DNA from: Bisporella sp. PMI_857 | Lineage: Eukaryota; Ascomycota; Leotiomycetes; Helotiales; Helotiaceae | NCBI GenBank assembly: GCA_021307315.1 | Contig: JAJSPD010000034.1 | Span: forward strand, 248,001 to 312,000 | DNA length: 64,000 nucleotides | Direction of reading: 5' to 3' | Shown here: piece after piece, positions 1 to 10,470 of the stretch | Layout: every line of letters begins with the position of its first letter | How positions within the stretch are numbered: position 1 is the stretch's first letter | Notes under the pieces: model-generated | Told to the model about the DNA's origin: nothing | Database searches by the model: none | The model's input: only the letters and a program-made list of their open reading frames with translations | Position numbers and translations under genes: made by a program

Positions 1-1197
1 GAGCCGGGAGACATCGCAGGTGGCGGAGATATCGCCGATGGCTTCCATCATGAGAATCAGGTAGACTGCCATGAGCGGCAAGATGAGTGGGCCGTAAACG
101 GACAGTGGGAAGGTGTGGACCCAGATGAAGGACGCAGCTGGGGCGGCATCGATGGTGGATTTGTCAAAGTAGCCGGTTGCGCCGGCGATAATACAGCCGA
201 CGAGGAGGCCAAGAACGACACTGAGAGACTTCATGATTGGGGAGCCGAAGCGCTCACATAGGATGATGGTGACGAAAACCGAGAAACCAAGACCAATGAA
301 TTCGGCGCTTCCCCAAGGTAGTGCGTGAGGAGCGGAGTTCGAAGGGCAGAGCTGGAAATTTCCCGTTGTTGGTCTGCCCAGGCAGCTTCCGGATCCCCCA
401 GCCCATCCCTTCAGTCCAGTCTCGACGAGATGAACGCCAATGAGCATGACTGTTGGACCTGTGACAATCGGTGGGAAGAGACGCTTGAGCATCTTGGGAG
501 ACATGAATGAAAGTCCGATCTCGAGCAGGGCGCAGAGCGAACACGTGCCTAGGATCGCACCGTACCCTTGAGGGCAAGGAAGTTTGACGCCTGCTGGAGA
601 GGTTGGGCACATCCCATTCTCGTACATCTGGGCAAGTCCTTTCGTGGCAATGGGGATGATGGCGAATGAGGTTCCTACCACTGATACCAAGCCGGTCCCG
701 ACATAGTATGGGGTTTTCCAGATGTGAAACCTGGTGATTTGAACGGCCGAGAGGATACCACAGACGATCAAGGAGGTTGAGACTAAGTATTGCATTGTGT
801 CCGTAGAGAAGTTTGCTGCTCCTGAGATGATGATTGGAGGAGTAATGACGCCAGCCAACATAGCAAGTGCATGTTGGAATCCGAGCAAGAAAGCCAGAAC
901 GACGGGCATGCGATCTTGGAGGCCAAAGAATGGTGCCCTTTGCTTGGACTTTTTCATGAAGGGGAGATTAGGTTTGAAAAGGAAGCCTGTATTGATCAGT
1001 AAATGCAATTGCGCGCATGAGGCCGTTTCTAAATATGCCTATAACACACCGTAATCATATTGTCCTATGAGTCCTTCTCTTGTTGTGAAAGCTTTTACAA
1101 TGTGGCTGACATGTTGAGAGAAGGATCTCTTTGGTGAGTGTTCGGGACCAATTCTATCTGGCCCATCCTGAGGTCCCTCATCAATATTGGCTGACAT
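1..1197 (-). CDS. uric acid-xanthine permease (UapA/UapC type), 5' part only
   Basis: Plasma-membrane H+/purine symporter of the NCS2/NAT family, importing xanthine and uric acid. The gene runs off the left edge. Exon 1 is 1197-1050, a 63 bp intron is 1049-987, and exon 2 runs from 986 to base 1, giving 378 residues of a usual ~570. No stop codon lies in the window. Visible family marks are the pre-TM1 stretch ending in QYDYG, the TM1 Gln-His pair (Q87-H88 in GFQHALAML) and the TM8 acidic pair E364/D368 in MEAIGDISAT, which correspond to essential UapA residues. The QNxGxxxxT signature lies beyond the edge. The start ATG at 1197 opens a short charged cytosolic N-terminus typical of the family. 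UapA versus UapC cannot be decided from this part. Confidence 0.93.
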
Positions 1198-2155
1198 TCC
1201 GACGGATCTCCTTTGCCCTCAATTGAAATGAAAGCTTGGCTGAAAAGACGAATAGGTTGACGATACACTTTTGAAGGGTTGGTGGAACCTTAAGAATAGC
1301 TAGTGGCGGCTAGAAGCTCGGGGTATATCTGATCAGTGGAGAAGGATGTTATCTGTTGATGACATGCCAAAACATGGTATAATGGGGGGAATGAATCAAA
1401 GCTATATATACAATCAATCCCATAGATCCTCACGATCGACATAGCGATCTGGAGGGCTAGGATCAGGATGATACACAAGACTTGACGGCAAGTAACATTG
1501 CGGGAGGGAGCGAACGAAGCCACCGGCTCCGCGCCGATAGACAAGGAAAATAGAATCTACGTGACAGGCATGCAGGCAGTCATCCACGAGATGTAGCTTG
1601 GATGCGCGAAAAAAAAAAAGAGGGCTTACGGTGGGCATACCGATGGTACAGTACAGTAAGCTTAGAGCTCTTATCTGGTGCCGCGGGGCAGGCGCGGGAC
1701 ATATCTATGCCAAGTGCATGCATTCATTCTTCTGCCAGCCAACCATCTCCAATAGAGCCTCTTCTACGAACCACTCTTTCTCACATGGGGTGAAAACGAA
1801 AGGCGATGTCCGATAATATCCTCTCCGAAACTGGACTCGTAACATCCAACCAGCTTTCTCAAAGGAAATATAAAATAAAAATATTAAACACCAAAAAGCA
1901 TTGTTGAAAATTCCAATATGTGAAGTCTAATATAGAATCTCGGCTCTGAACTGGCTAAATAAGCCTCTCCGTTACAATGTGTTTAAATGCTGATGCGTGA
2001 AGGTCTGGTCACCATAAACAAAACATGCAGTGCATGGGAATGATGTAAGCTGAGAGAACGATATGGGCATCAAGAGCCTGGTAATTTCCGGTCTCTAAAA
2101 AGGGTATCATAATACATCATAAATAGTACACACTTCGACAACCTCTCCCGGTCCA
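1198..2155. promoter_or_regulatory. upstream region of the purine permease / downstream of MOB3
   Basis: 958 bp with no supported gene. It contains five HGATAR-type GATA-factor motifs on either strand, at 1154-1159, 1349-1354, 1535-1540, 1671-1676 and 1811-1816. Fungal purine permeases are known to be controlled by the nitrogen GATA factor AreA/NIT2, so this fits nitrogen regulation. By chance about three would be expected, so this is suggestive only. I did not find the palindromic UaY site (TCGG-N6-CCGA). A run of ten A is at about 1610-1619. Confidence 0.4.
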
Positions 2156-3839
2156 TTACTTAGATGCTGCTTTCAAGTCATCTGCTTCATCCACATCCTT
2201 TTCCTCGTCCGTCTCTGGTGCATCCTTAACCAATTTGGCCTTCTCCTCTGGAGGCGCTGGTGAGTCGTCCTCGGTGGCATCATCCTTTCCCTCGGCCTCC
2301 TCTGACTTCGTCGTTGGTTCTGCTTCACTATCATTCGTCTGCGTCAATGGTTCTTCTTTCACGGTCTCACTCTTTTCATCTATCTCCGGAGTCTCTTCTA
2401 ACGAATCAGACGACATTCTATCCCAAGAAGACGTGGTCGAGTTGGGCGGCGAATTATCTACTGTCGTTGGGTGCTCGTTATCATGTTCAATAGGTTCGGT
2501 TTCAGGTTCTTTGGCTGGTTCTTCATCATCCTGGTGGCCGTCTTCGACCTAATAAAGTTTGGCATTAGTGGCAATCTTATAAATTGTCTGTAAGAGGTCT
2601 TGTATAGCCGGCATAAGCTTCCAAAATCTCTCGGGTCTCACTAGAAATATTGATGCAATCATATACATACTTCGTAGGACTCCACGATGACAGGTATTTC
2701 TGATGGCCCCTCCTCGTCGAGAATATGTAAATCCTTCAATTTACGTGTTACATCAGGTTCTTCTTCGTCTTCTGCCTCAAGAACTGTAGTAACAGCGGAC
2801 CCTACTGAGGGCGATTGTCGAATGTGTCGTCTAGTGTTCGTCCTGCCAATGCTGCCCATGCTTCCGATGCTAAGGAAGCCTTCCTCTACGGATGGTACGC
2901 TAGATGAAGGCACTGCGGGCTGTAAAATTTTGGGCATAGCAGGTTTGGTTTCAGGCGCCGGTTCTAAACCTTCAGCTTCAGGTGGTAACTGGTAGGCTTC
3001 CTTGGGAAGAAGTTGATAACTGTCACATACCATCTTGAATAGTACGTACAGACCAGTCTGCCCTTCCACTCGCCAGAAGACATCCCGATGTTGAAACCAC
3101 GCATGCGCAAATATTCGATGCAGACGTCGGAAGATATTGACTAGGTGTTTTACACCTGCTCCTCGATCATCCGTCGAGTCTCCAGCTTCGAGGCTTAGCC
3201 GACTGGGGAATATCTTCTGGCTAGTGACGATATTTGTTGCCCAATCCAGTGTGTGGCAGCAATAGTCGATAGCACAGCAGCTTTTAGGGGTTTCGTGCAC
3301 GGCGCAAAGAAACTGCCACTCACTAGCTCGCATTTCAGGGCATGTGGTTGCCGAACAAGGAGGATCGTCGAAGAGGAAACCAATAATCAAGTCGTTACAT
3401 TTATTTATGAGGAAACGGCATAGCTCGTAGAGCCAAAGTGTGCGTTCTACATTGTCTGGCGGCGTCGCAATTTTGAGAGCAGTTTCGCGATTGATGGGAA
3501 CTACGCTATCGATGCTTTCGGAAGGCTTTGTATAATGGTAATGAAGGGCTTTAAGATGTTCTTGGAGCTGAAAGGCGGAATCTAGCTTTGAGGCCGTTAG
3601 CCACAGAAAATGCCACTCTATCTGTAATAGCCTACCTCGCCAAGAGTGACCAGTGGAGGACCAGCAGCCATATCTGCTGATTTGGTCCCCGGGTGGATTC
3701 GTCTGCTAGAATTTGCATCGATGATACTTTGCTCGATGGTGGATTCCTGTTTGGAGCTTCCCAGGGATGGAGATGCTATTTGGATTTCGGTCGGTGGAGG
3801 GGGACTTGGAAGTCTTGGAGAACTTGGACCGAGAGACAT
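2156..3839 (-). CDS. mob3: MOB3/phocein-like Mob1 family protein (STRIPAK component)
   Basis: Class-II Mob protein, the phocein homologue. In Sordaria and Neurospora MOB3 belongs to the STRIPAK complex with striatin (PRO11) and acts in hyphal fusion and fruiting-body development. Model: exons 3839-3636, 3585-2671 and 2548-2156, introns 50 and 122 bp, 503 residues. The Mob core is clear: LWLYELCRFL, then a Cys/His zinc cluster around SCCAIDYCCH, then HRIFAHAWFQH, ending near KEAYQLPPEAEGLE. The acidic, Glu/Asp-rich C-terminal tail is usual for fungal MOB3. Intron 1 removes a stretch with stops and restores VTLGE-LDSAFQLQ; its branch point is CTAAC. The first in-frame ATG is at 3839. The frame stays open to 4070 without another ATG, so a further upstream exon is possible. 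Confidence 0.88.
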
Positions 3840-4102
3840 GGTGAGCTTCAACCACCATGCAGTATGAGTTTTCAATCCGAGGTTTGGTAACTCTTGTGTT
3901 GTACAAATCTTGAAGTCGAGGTTAGGTGGTGGATCCAAATGAGGATAAGGCGGAAGTCGGCGCTTTGAAGGACCAATGAGAAGCCTTGGTGCCTGGATAT
4001 GCTGTGTAAGACTCTGACAAGGCTGAGTGTGTTCAACACCATATTGCCCCTCCAGATCTTCCAACTTTGTCTACATATTTCAAAACAACTCAAAAATACA
4101 AT
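3840..4102. promoter_or_regulatory. divergent promoter region between MOB3 and the CobW GTPase
   Basis: 263 bp lie between the two predicted start codons, so the genes probably share a bidirectional promoter. The MOB3-strand frame stays open through most of it, so part may be an unrecognised MOB3 exon. No specific binding site is assigned. Confidence 0.35.
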
Positions 4103-5627
4103 ATGAGCCTACACACAGAGGATGATGATTTGCCACCTCAGCTTGTGGATGTAGCAGATATTGAAAATGGCTCAAATGAGAAGGAAAATCTTAAAGTCCC
4201 AATCACTATCGTCACAGGCAAGTCATGGAGAAAGGGTTCTTTTTCTCTATATTTCAGACACGAATCTGATTCTCATATCAGGTTATCTTGGAGCGGGTAA
4301 GACTACCTTACTCAATTACATCTTGAGTGAAAAGCATGGGAAAAGAGTTGCAGTGATACTAAATGGTAAGCAAGTCTTGTCTCCACGCCTGCATATACGG
4401 GCCGGCTGAATAAAGTATTTTAGAATTCGGTGATTGTAAGTAAACTCAAGCTTGAGCTTGGCGTCAGTAGCATTATTAATAACTTTAGCTTCGGACATTG
4501 AGAAGTCTTTGACTGTTAATAAAGGTGGTGAGCAAGTTGAAGAATGGCTTGAGGTTGGCAATGGTTGTATTTGTTGTTCAGTGAAGTAGCCGCTCTCTAG
4601 ATTCTGTCACAAAAGCTGCCCTAACCCGAAATAGAGATTCGGGAGTCAATGCTATCGAATCGTTGATGGAGAAGAAAGGGGCTTTTGATTATATCCTTCT
4701 TGAGACTACGGGACTCGCAGATCCAGGTAATCTTGCTCCTTTATTCTGGGTTGATGATGGACTTGGAAGTACCATATACCTCGACGGCATCATAACACTC
4801 GTCGATGCAAAAAACATTCTTAAATGCCTTGATGAACCTGTTCCAGAGACAATACAAAATGATGAAGATCATAAGCACGAAGGGCCGTTGTTGACCACAG
4901 CCCATCTTCAGATATCACATGCAGATGTCATAGTAATCAATAAAGCCGATCTCGTCAATGAGCCTGAGCTTGTGGCAGTTCGAGAGCGGATAGAAGCAAT
5001 CAATGGGCTTGCCAAGATTCATATCACACAGAAAAGCGAGGTTCCGAATCTTGAAGGCTATATCCTGGATCTTCATGCGTACGAAGATGTCGGAGCATTA
5101 GATATTGGCAAGAAAGGCCATAGTCATCTAGATCCGGTAACATTCATTCGCGCTCTGGCGAAAATAGCTATAATTAACCTATCCTTAGACAATATCAACC
5201 ATTACTATAACAGTCCCAATTCTCAATACTGACCAGCTGCCGAATCTGGAGGCTTGGTTGAGATCTATCCTCTGGGAATCAATTTTGCCGCATTCAGACC
5301 AAAAAAGTGAAAAAGAAATCTTCGAGGTCCATAGATTAAAAGCGAAATTGCCACTGTCCAGTGGAGATATTAAAATAATCCAAGGTGTCCGGGAGGTCTT
5401 CGAAATCGTCGACGCACCAAAATCTGATGTATGTATAGTTTCAAATAGTTGTTTTCCTTATCTGCATATTCTTGAGAAACAACGAATTGACTGAATTTTA
5501 TTAGCGTATCCCCAATGTTGAGCCGCAACATGAACGAGAAGGGAAGATCGTGTTGATTGGAAAACATCTGACGGACTTACCATTTACCCAAAGCTTTAGG
5601 GAGACAGTGACGGGTAGAGAGACATAA
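4103..5627 (+). CDS. CobW/G3E-family GTPase (ZNG1-like metal chaperone)
   Basis: P-loop GTPase of the COG0523 group; eukaryotic members (ZNG1/CBWD) deliver zinc to methionine aminopeptidase. Seven exons: 4103-4217, 4282-4365, 4424-4435, 4489-4585, 4635-5136, 5189-5428 and 5505-5627, giving 390 residues, normal for the family. Motifs: Walker [10 protein letters not shown] (39-47), NEFGDS (66-71), the metal-binding GCICCSVK with C97/C99/C100, ETTGLADP, and NKADL for guanine recognition. The HKHEG-like and KKGHSHLDP stretches add a His-rich part. The CobW C-terminal domain follows ([21 protein letters not shown]). Two oddities support careful annotation: intron 1 begins with GC (4218), and exon 3 is only 12 nt long but encodes the centre of NEFGDS. 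Every junction keeps frame. Confidence 0.9.
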
Positions 5628-6135
5628 ACTTAGCCATGAAATAGAATAATAGCTTTCTAACACTACACCTCATAGCTATCTTAAATGTTATTAGAATTAG
5701 TTTCATGTTATCAGATCAGAATGCGAGGCAAGTATACTGTTTTCTAAAGCGAAATCGATATAAACGACAGATGATTAGATTTCCAAATTCAAACAGTATT
5801 TTTAAGATACAAATTGAGTCTCAGTTTGGTGGGAGAATGACTATCACTATGTTATTTATTAGCTTTAGCTTTCGTATTAGATTTGAGTAAATGCCTCCTA
5901 TTTGTTTAAAACTTGATTCGTTCCTGGTGAATAGGGGCTTAGGCGACCATAGCGGGTCTCAGCGGCCGCTTACCGTGGAGGAGCGAAACCCGCGTCACTC
6001 AACATCCCAACGACTTCGTATTCTTCATTAAGGTTACAAAACCTTCCCATTTCATCAACCAGCCAACTTCTGGGGGTCAACCGTTGAAGCCAGCGCCCTG
6101 AAACATGTGAGATCCATTATTATCTGTGGCCCACG
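5628..6135. other. intergenic region, no gene seen
   Basis: 508 bp between the CobW gene and the RBR ligase, both on the plus strand. The first 280 bp is AT-rich and probably 3' UTR. The part from about 5940 on is GC-richer and pyrimidine-rich and probably promoter/5' UTR of the next gene. No ORF with family resemblance. Confidence 0.5.
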
Positions 6136-8157
6136 ATGTTCTCTGGGTTGCTCAAGTCTTCGAGCCAGTCATCTACTCGTCGGCGAAGTCGCTCTAGCTC
6201 TCAGAGTACAACACGCCGCCGAAGCCTTGAACAGAACGCTTCAGAGGCTTTCAATGTGAATGATTCTCTAGAGAGCCGATATCTTCGCGGAGCAGAACAG
6301 CTCGCACCTATCGAATCCGAGCCTCCGGACCTTCGCGATCTGAATAACAGCCTTGCAGCGCTCGCAGCTATCTTCCCTGATGTGCAGGTGGAGGTGTTCC
6401 GTGAAATGCTCTCTAATTTCGCGGAGGAGTCCAGGCTAGAGGTTGTCACTGAGACACTGCTCAAGCACAAGATGACATGGGTCAAAGGGAGGTATCGGGT
6501 ACCATCCAAAGACAAGCCAGAAGTTGCAAGGGATGATGGCGCGGAAAGTCGAGGACATGTTTCCGTCGAAGACAAATTTAGGAGTCCTGAATACAAAAAG
6601 GCAGTTCGAACCGTCACATACCATGAGTTCAAGGGTCTTTCTCGGTCCACGATCAATGCAGTTCTCGCCGAATTCAACCATTCATACACATTGGCGCACC
6701 CAACACTCGTTACGCTTGCCGCCAAATCGTGGCGATTTTCAATATCTTCATTGTTCTTGCGAAGGAAGACCGTGTCATCCCAAGAAGCAGAACATCACCC
6801 TCTCGTTGTTTGGCAATCTACGGGCCAAGGGTCGATAGTACCTGCAGTCAAAAGTACGGGATCTGCTGAATTAGACAAAGAGCTCTATGATACTCTCATT
6901 GCGCCGATACAGACTCGACTTTCTATGGAACGAGAAGACAAAGATCGCCTTCTAGCTGTGGAACTTAATAGCAAAGAGGCGGAGGCGAACGAAGCACTGT
7001 TTGACTGTGAATGCTGCTTTACAGCAGTTACTTTTGAGGAGTTAACAGCTTGTGATAAAAGTGGCCATCTTCTGTGTTTTCAATGTGTCAAACACTCAAT
7101 CAACGAGTCAGTGTTTGGGCAGGGATGGCAACGGAATATTGACTTCAATAATGGCACGTTGCGGTGTGTAGCAGCTATGTCGGACGATTGCCAAGGATGC
7201 ATTCCGCGAGAACTGGTGAATCGAGCATTCGACGACGACAAGGCTGGAAGAGAGATTATACAGAAGCTAGATGAGCGTCTGGTTGAAGATAACCTTCTCA
7301 AGACTAACCTGCCACTAATACGATGTCCCTTCTGCAGTTACGCAGAAGTAGATGAGCTCTATGTTCCCGAATCACAACGACAATGGCGTTTAAGTCGGCG
7401 GATTGGAGCGTCTTCTCTGTATACTCTTGTTATTTTGGTTCTAGGCGTTGGAGCGATACCCTTCCTTTTACCAGCATTTTTATTATTATCGTTTCTATTC
7501 CTTTTAGTTTCCTCCCGACGGACCTTTGGCGACTATGCCGTAGCCCAAGTGAATGCTTCCGTCACTCGTCTCCGTCGGAAGCGCCATGGTCTCAAGTTCA
7601 GTTGCCAGAGCCCGACTTGTGGGCGATCTTCTTGCATATCTTGCTCGAAAGCATGGTCCGACATTCACATATGCCACGAATCCTCATTACTAGCTCTTCG
7701 TACCCAAGTTGAGCTAGCAATGTCTCAGGCAATCAAGCGTACCTGTCCTCGTTGCAACACCTCATTTGTAAAATCATCCGGCTGTAATAAGCTTACCTGC
7801 GTCTGCGGCTACCAGATGTGCTATGTCTGTCGCAAGGACATTGGCAATGGGGAAGGATACCGCCACTTCTGCGAGCACTTTCGGCCTAACGGTGGGAGGG
7901 GCTGTACTGAATGTTCCAAATGTGACCTTTACAGATGTGAGGATGATGATGTCGTTGTCAAGAAGGCTAAGGAGGAAGCAGAACGCAAATGGATGGAGAA
8001 AGAAGGAACAGATCTAGGGGACGAAAAGATCAGGAAAGTCTTAACCGAAAAATTGAAAATTGATGGGAAGGGTTCTTGGTACTGTTGTAAATGGCGGCCG
8101 GAAATGCCCGACTGGGAACAGCTTCTTGATGCTATGGTTGAAGTCATCATTGAATGA
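6136..8157 (+). CDS. RBR-type E3 ubiquitin ligase (RNF216/TRIAD3-like) with CUE-like and membrane segments
   Basis: Single-exon gene, 673 residues. Order: Ser/Arg-rich N-terminus (1-35), a CUE-like helical region (about 68-112, with LAAIFPDVQVEVFREML), RING1 (about 290-365, starting CECC), an IBR beginning at LIRCPFCSY, and RING2 CPRCNTSF...GCNKLTC followed by CGYQMCYVCRK and HFCEHF. The catalytic cysteine should be C550 in SSGCN, which accepts ubiquitin as a thioester before transfer. A strongly hydrophobic stretch of about 30 residues (about 428-458) sits between the zinc ligands of the IBR, so the protein is probably anchored in a membrane. The order of Cys/His pairs is closest to RNF216 among RBR ligases. 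Substrate unknown. Confidence 0.88.
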   Translation: MFSGLLKSSSQSSTRRRSRSSSQSTTRRRSLEQNASEAFNVNDSLESRYLRGAEQLAPIESEPPDLRDLNNSLAALAAIFPDVQVEVFREMLSNFAEESRLEVVTETLLKHKMTWVKGRYRVPSKDKPEVARDDGAESRGHVSVEDKFRSPEYKKAVRTVTYHEFKGLSRSTINAVLAEFNHSYTLAHPTLVTLAAKSWRFSISSLFLRRKTVSSQEAEHHPLVVWQSTGQGSIVPAVKSTGSAELDKELYDTLIAPIQTRLSMEREDKDRLLAVELNSKEAEANEALFDCECCFTAVTFEELTACDKSGHLLCFQCVKHSINESVFGQGWQRNIDFNNGTLRCVAAMSDDCQGCIPRELVNRAFDDDKAGREIIQKLDERLVEDNLLKTNLPLIRCPFCSYAEVDELYVPESQRQWRLSRRIGASSLYTLVILVLGVGAIPFLLPAFLLLSFLFLLVSSRRTFGDYAVAQVNASVTRLRRKRHGLKFSCQSPTCGRSSCISCSKAWSDIHICHESSLLALRTQVELAMSQAIKRTCPRCNTSFVKSSGCNKLTCVCGYQMCYVCRKDIGNGEGYRHFCEHFRPNGGRGCTECSKCDLYRCEDDDVVVKKAKEEAERKWMEKEGTDLGDEKIRKVLTEKLKIDGKGSWYCCKWRPEMPDWEQLLDAMVEVIIE

Positions 8158-8539
8158 AAATTACGTACGCATGCTCATTGACATGGGCTTATGAAATAAA
8201 TTTGGGTCTGGTGGAAAACTCTGGATAAGCAGGCGCATTATATGATAGGGATGCATGCAATGGTTTTGGCAATGCAATAATAAAACATAATTAGGCATAA
8301 CTGCCTACACCTTCATATTTGACTGGTGACCTGCTCGGCAATACCTTTTTCTAAGGGGTCTTCCTTCCTCAAAGTCTGATGTATAAGCCCATTTCAATGG
8401 GTCAAAAAATAGGTATATTCAAGCCATGTGATGGCCCTCCCATATCAAAGACATACCACCTACAAAGACGTAATGATTTAGCCCCGGCTTGTTGATTCTC
8501 GGTTGGAGTTTGAGGTTTTATTCTAGATCGTCTTCTCGC
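8158..8539. other. 3'-to-3' spacer, no gene seen
   Basis: 382 bp between the convergent RBR ligase and SEH1 stop codons. It holds presumed 3' UTRs (AATAAA-like A/T stretches around 8195-8290) and no ORF worth annotating. Confidence 0.5.
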
Positions 8540-9859
8540 TCAGCCTTCTGGTAATTCGATGGGATCTCTTCTCAGGGCCAGCTCAGCACTTCTACTCCAC
8601 ACTCCACTGGGCTCTCTTCTATACAGCATTAACTTGCCATCATCGCCTGTGGAACCCAGAAGCTGGCCATCCTCGTCGAATTCAACCCTCCATACCGGAT
8701 TTCTATTAGCATCTAACCTTGAAACCTCCTTTCCAAAGTGTGGTACTTCCCCGAAATTCCCGTCTGCTTCTTGCCGGCTGCCCTGGTTAGATCTTACTCC
8801 TGCAAGACCTGCTCCAATGCCGGATGGCGCGTTTCTCGTTCCATTCTCGGAGGCGCGATGAGCGGGCACAACAACCTGCTCTGGGGTCTTTGCATAATCC
8901 TTACTTTTAAGCTCCTTACCTCCTCTCGTAGGAGTAGTAATCTGGAACACTCTCACAAACCCATCTTTGCAAGCCGTTGCGACGATGTCGAATCCCCTGA
9001 TACTCCCAGGCGCCCATGCCACGTCTCGTACTAGCCCTCTATGACCCTTCAGTTCTGTGGCTAGATAGAACTCCTTCGTCGTCGATGATCCTAAGCTCAC
9101 GTTGTGCGATACCTCCTTGGTTCGCCATATACTCACACGATTCATACTGGCGACAATGACTCCCAATGCATCTCTCGGTACTCCCTGTTGTATAGCATTG
9201 TAGCACGGCTCCAAGTTAGGGTCAAACACGACCTTGAAACTCGTCTCCTCTCCTCTCATGGGCTTCTCGCACACATTCACCTTGTCTAACAGGACCCAGC
9301 TCTTCAAGTTTTCTGGCTCCTCATTCTCCCAAACATTTAGTTCCGCATTGCGCATTATGAGAGCCAGGTAGGTATGTCTCGTTTCGGGGTTGTGCTTTAC
9401 GGAGAATGAGAGGAATGGCGCGCGAGGAGGAGACTTCAGCTCCCATACTGGTCTGTTGTTATGCGGATTGAAACGTCGCCCTTTCCCGGGAGCGATCGTC
9501 GGATCCTCTACCCAGAGCTTAAACCACCCATCCGTTCCTATCGAGGCTATCAGATTAGGATGTATTGATGGTGGGAACCAGTGTATCTATTTGAATAAGC
9601 TTCACGTGCAAAACTCCGTACGTGGAACAAATACCTCTAGTATCTCAGCTGTATGTGCGCCCCATGTATCGCAGAGATTCCACGTTTTATCATTATGTCG
9701 ATTGTAGACCTTTATCTTCCCATCAACGGAGCTTGAGGCAAAGCGGTCTCCATAGCTGTTGAATGCAACAGCTGTCGGCATATCGCGATGGCCATACTTG
9801 AGTAGCGTGAAGCCCTCTGTTTCCGGCTCGGTATTTGACTCTGCCATCATTGGTGCCAT
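8540..9859 (-). CDS. SEH1: nucleoporin SEH1, WD40 repeat protein
   Basis: SEH1 is a six-blade beta-propeller shared by the Nup84/Nup107 nuclear-pore subcomplex and the SEA/GATOR2 complex of TORC1 control. Two exons, 9859-9635 and 9586-8540, with a 48 bp intron (9634-9587); 423 residues. Propeller blades are visible as GHRDMPTAVAFN...DGKIKVYN, then IHWFPPSIHPNLIAS, then GHRGLVRDVAWAP...CKDGFVRVFQI, and a last blade NPVWRVEFDEDGQLLGS. A basic/Gly-rich insert of about 60 residues lies before the last blade, as in other filamentous fungi. Three in-frame ATGs lie close together (9859, 9850, 9847); the first is used here. The frame is open further upstream, but that part looks non-conserved. Confidence 0.9.
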
Positions 9860-10470
9860 GATCATAAACACATGGAGCTGGATAGCGTGAACGGAAGGGT
9901 TGAAACCGCTGTTATACAACCTTGGCGAGATATGCAAGGCTGAAATGTGGAGATGCAGGGCTGAATCGGAGGGCAGAAGAAACACTGCAAGCGTGCGATT
10001 CCCAGCGCTATCAATGAATCCCGTAGCTGGATCATACATTCATTTGCCTTTTCTAAAGCCGGTGGACTATCACTTCCTAGGCATTCAATCGGCGACAGCT
10101 ATCTTACAATAGAATTACCCAACACCGGATAGCCACCGTGAAGGTGTGCATATAGTTGTCCTATATTTGAAGGAACCTGGAAAGCAAGGATTACATCATC
10201 TTCATGGCTTAAGTTTCGTGTTCCATTACCATAACACAGGCATTGTGAATCCGAATATGTCCAACGCGGCTACAGTTTTCGTCATTCTGCGGGTCGGGAC
10301 TTTCACCATACCCGAAACGTAATGGATTTCCGAGCCGACGGTTGTATTTTTAGTATGGAATCGTGGCTTTTTCATCAGCCTCGTCAACATTATAATATTC
10401 AACCTTTACTCACAACATTCTTTCCTTCTCCTAAATACAGTATTTTTCGCAATGGAATGGTAACGAAACT
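9860..10470. promoter_or_regulatory. divergent promoter region SEH1 / ALG7
   Basis: 611 bp between the start codons of two divergent housekeeping genes. Short ORFs on both strands show no family resemblance. An AT-rich stretch at about 10385-10440 precedes the ALG7 start. No defined motif is claimed. Confidence 0.4.

Noticed and set aside
3622..3635. A 14-nt intron in MOB3 ending at CAG before ATAGAG
   Set aside because: Impossible length. The 50 bp intron ending at 3586 has a CTAAC branch point and gives the conserved LDSAFQLQEH.
9860..10039. 60-residue N-terminal extension of SEH1 (open frame up to 10039)
   Set aside because: Composition is non-conserved and WD40 homologues start close to the ATG at 9859.
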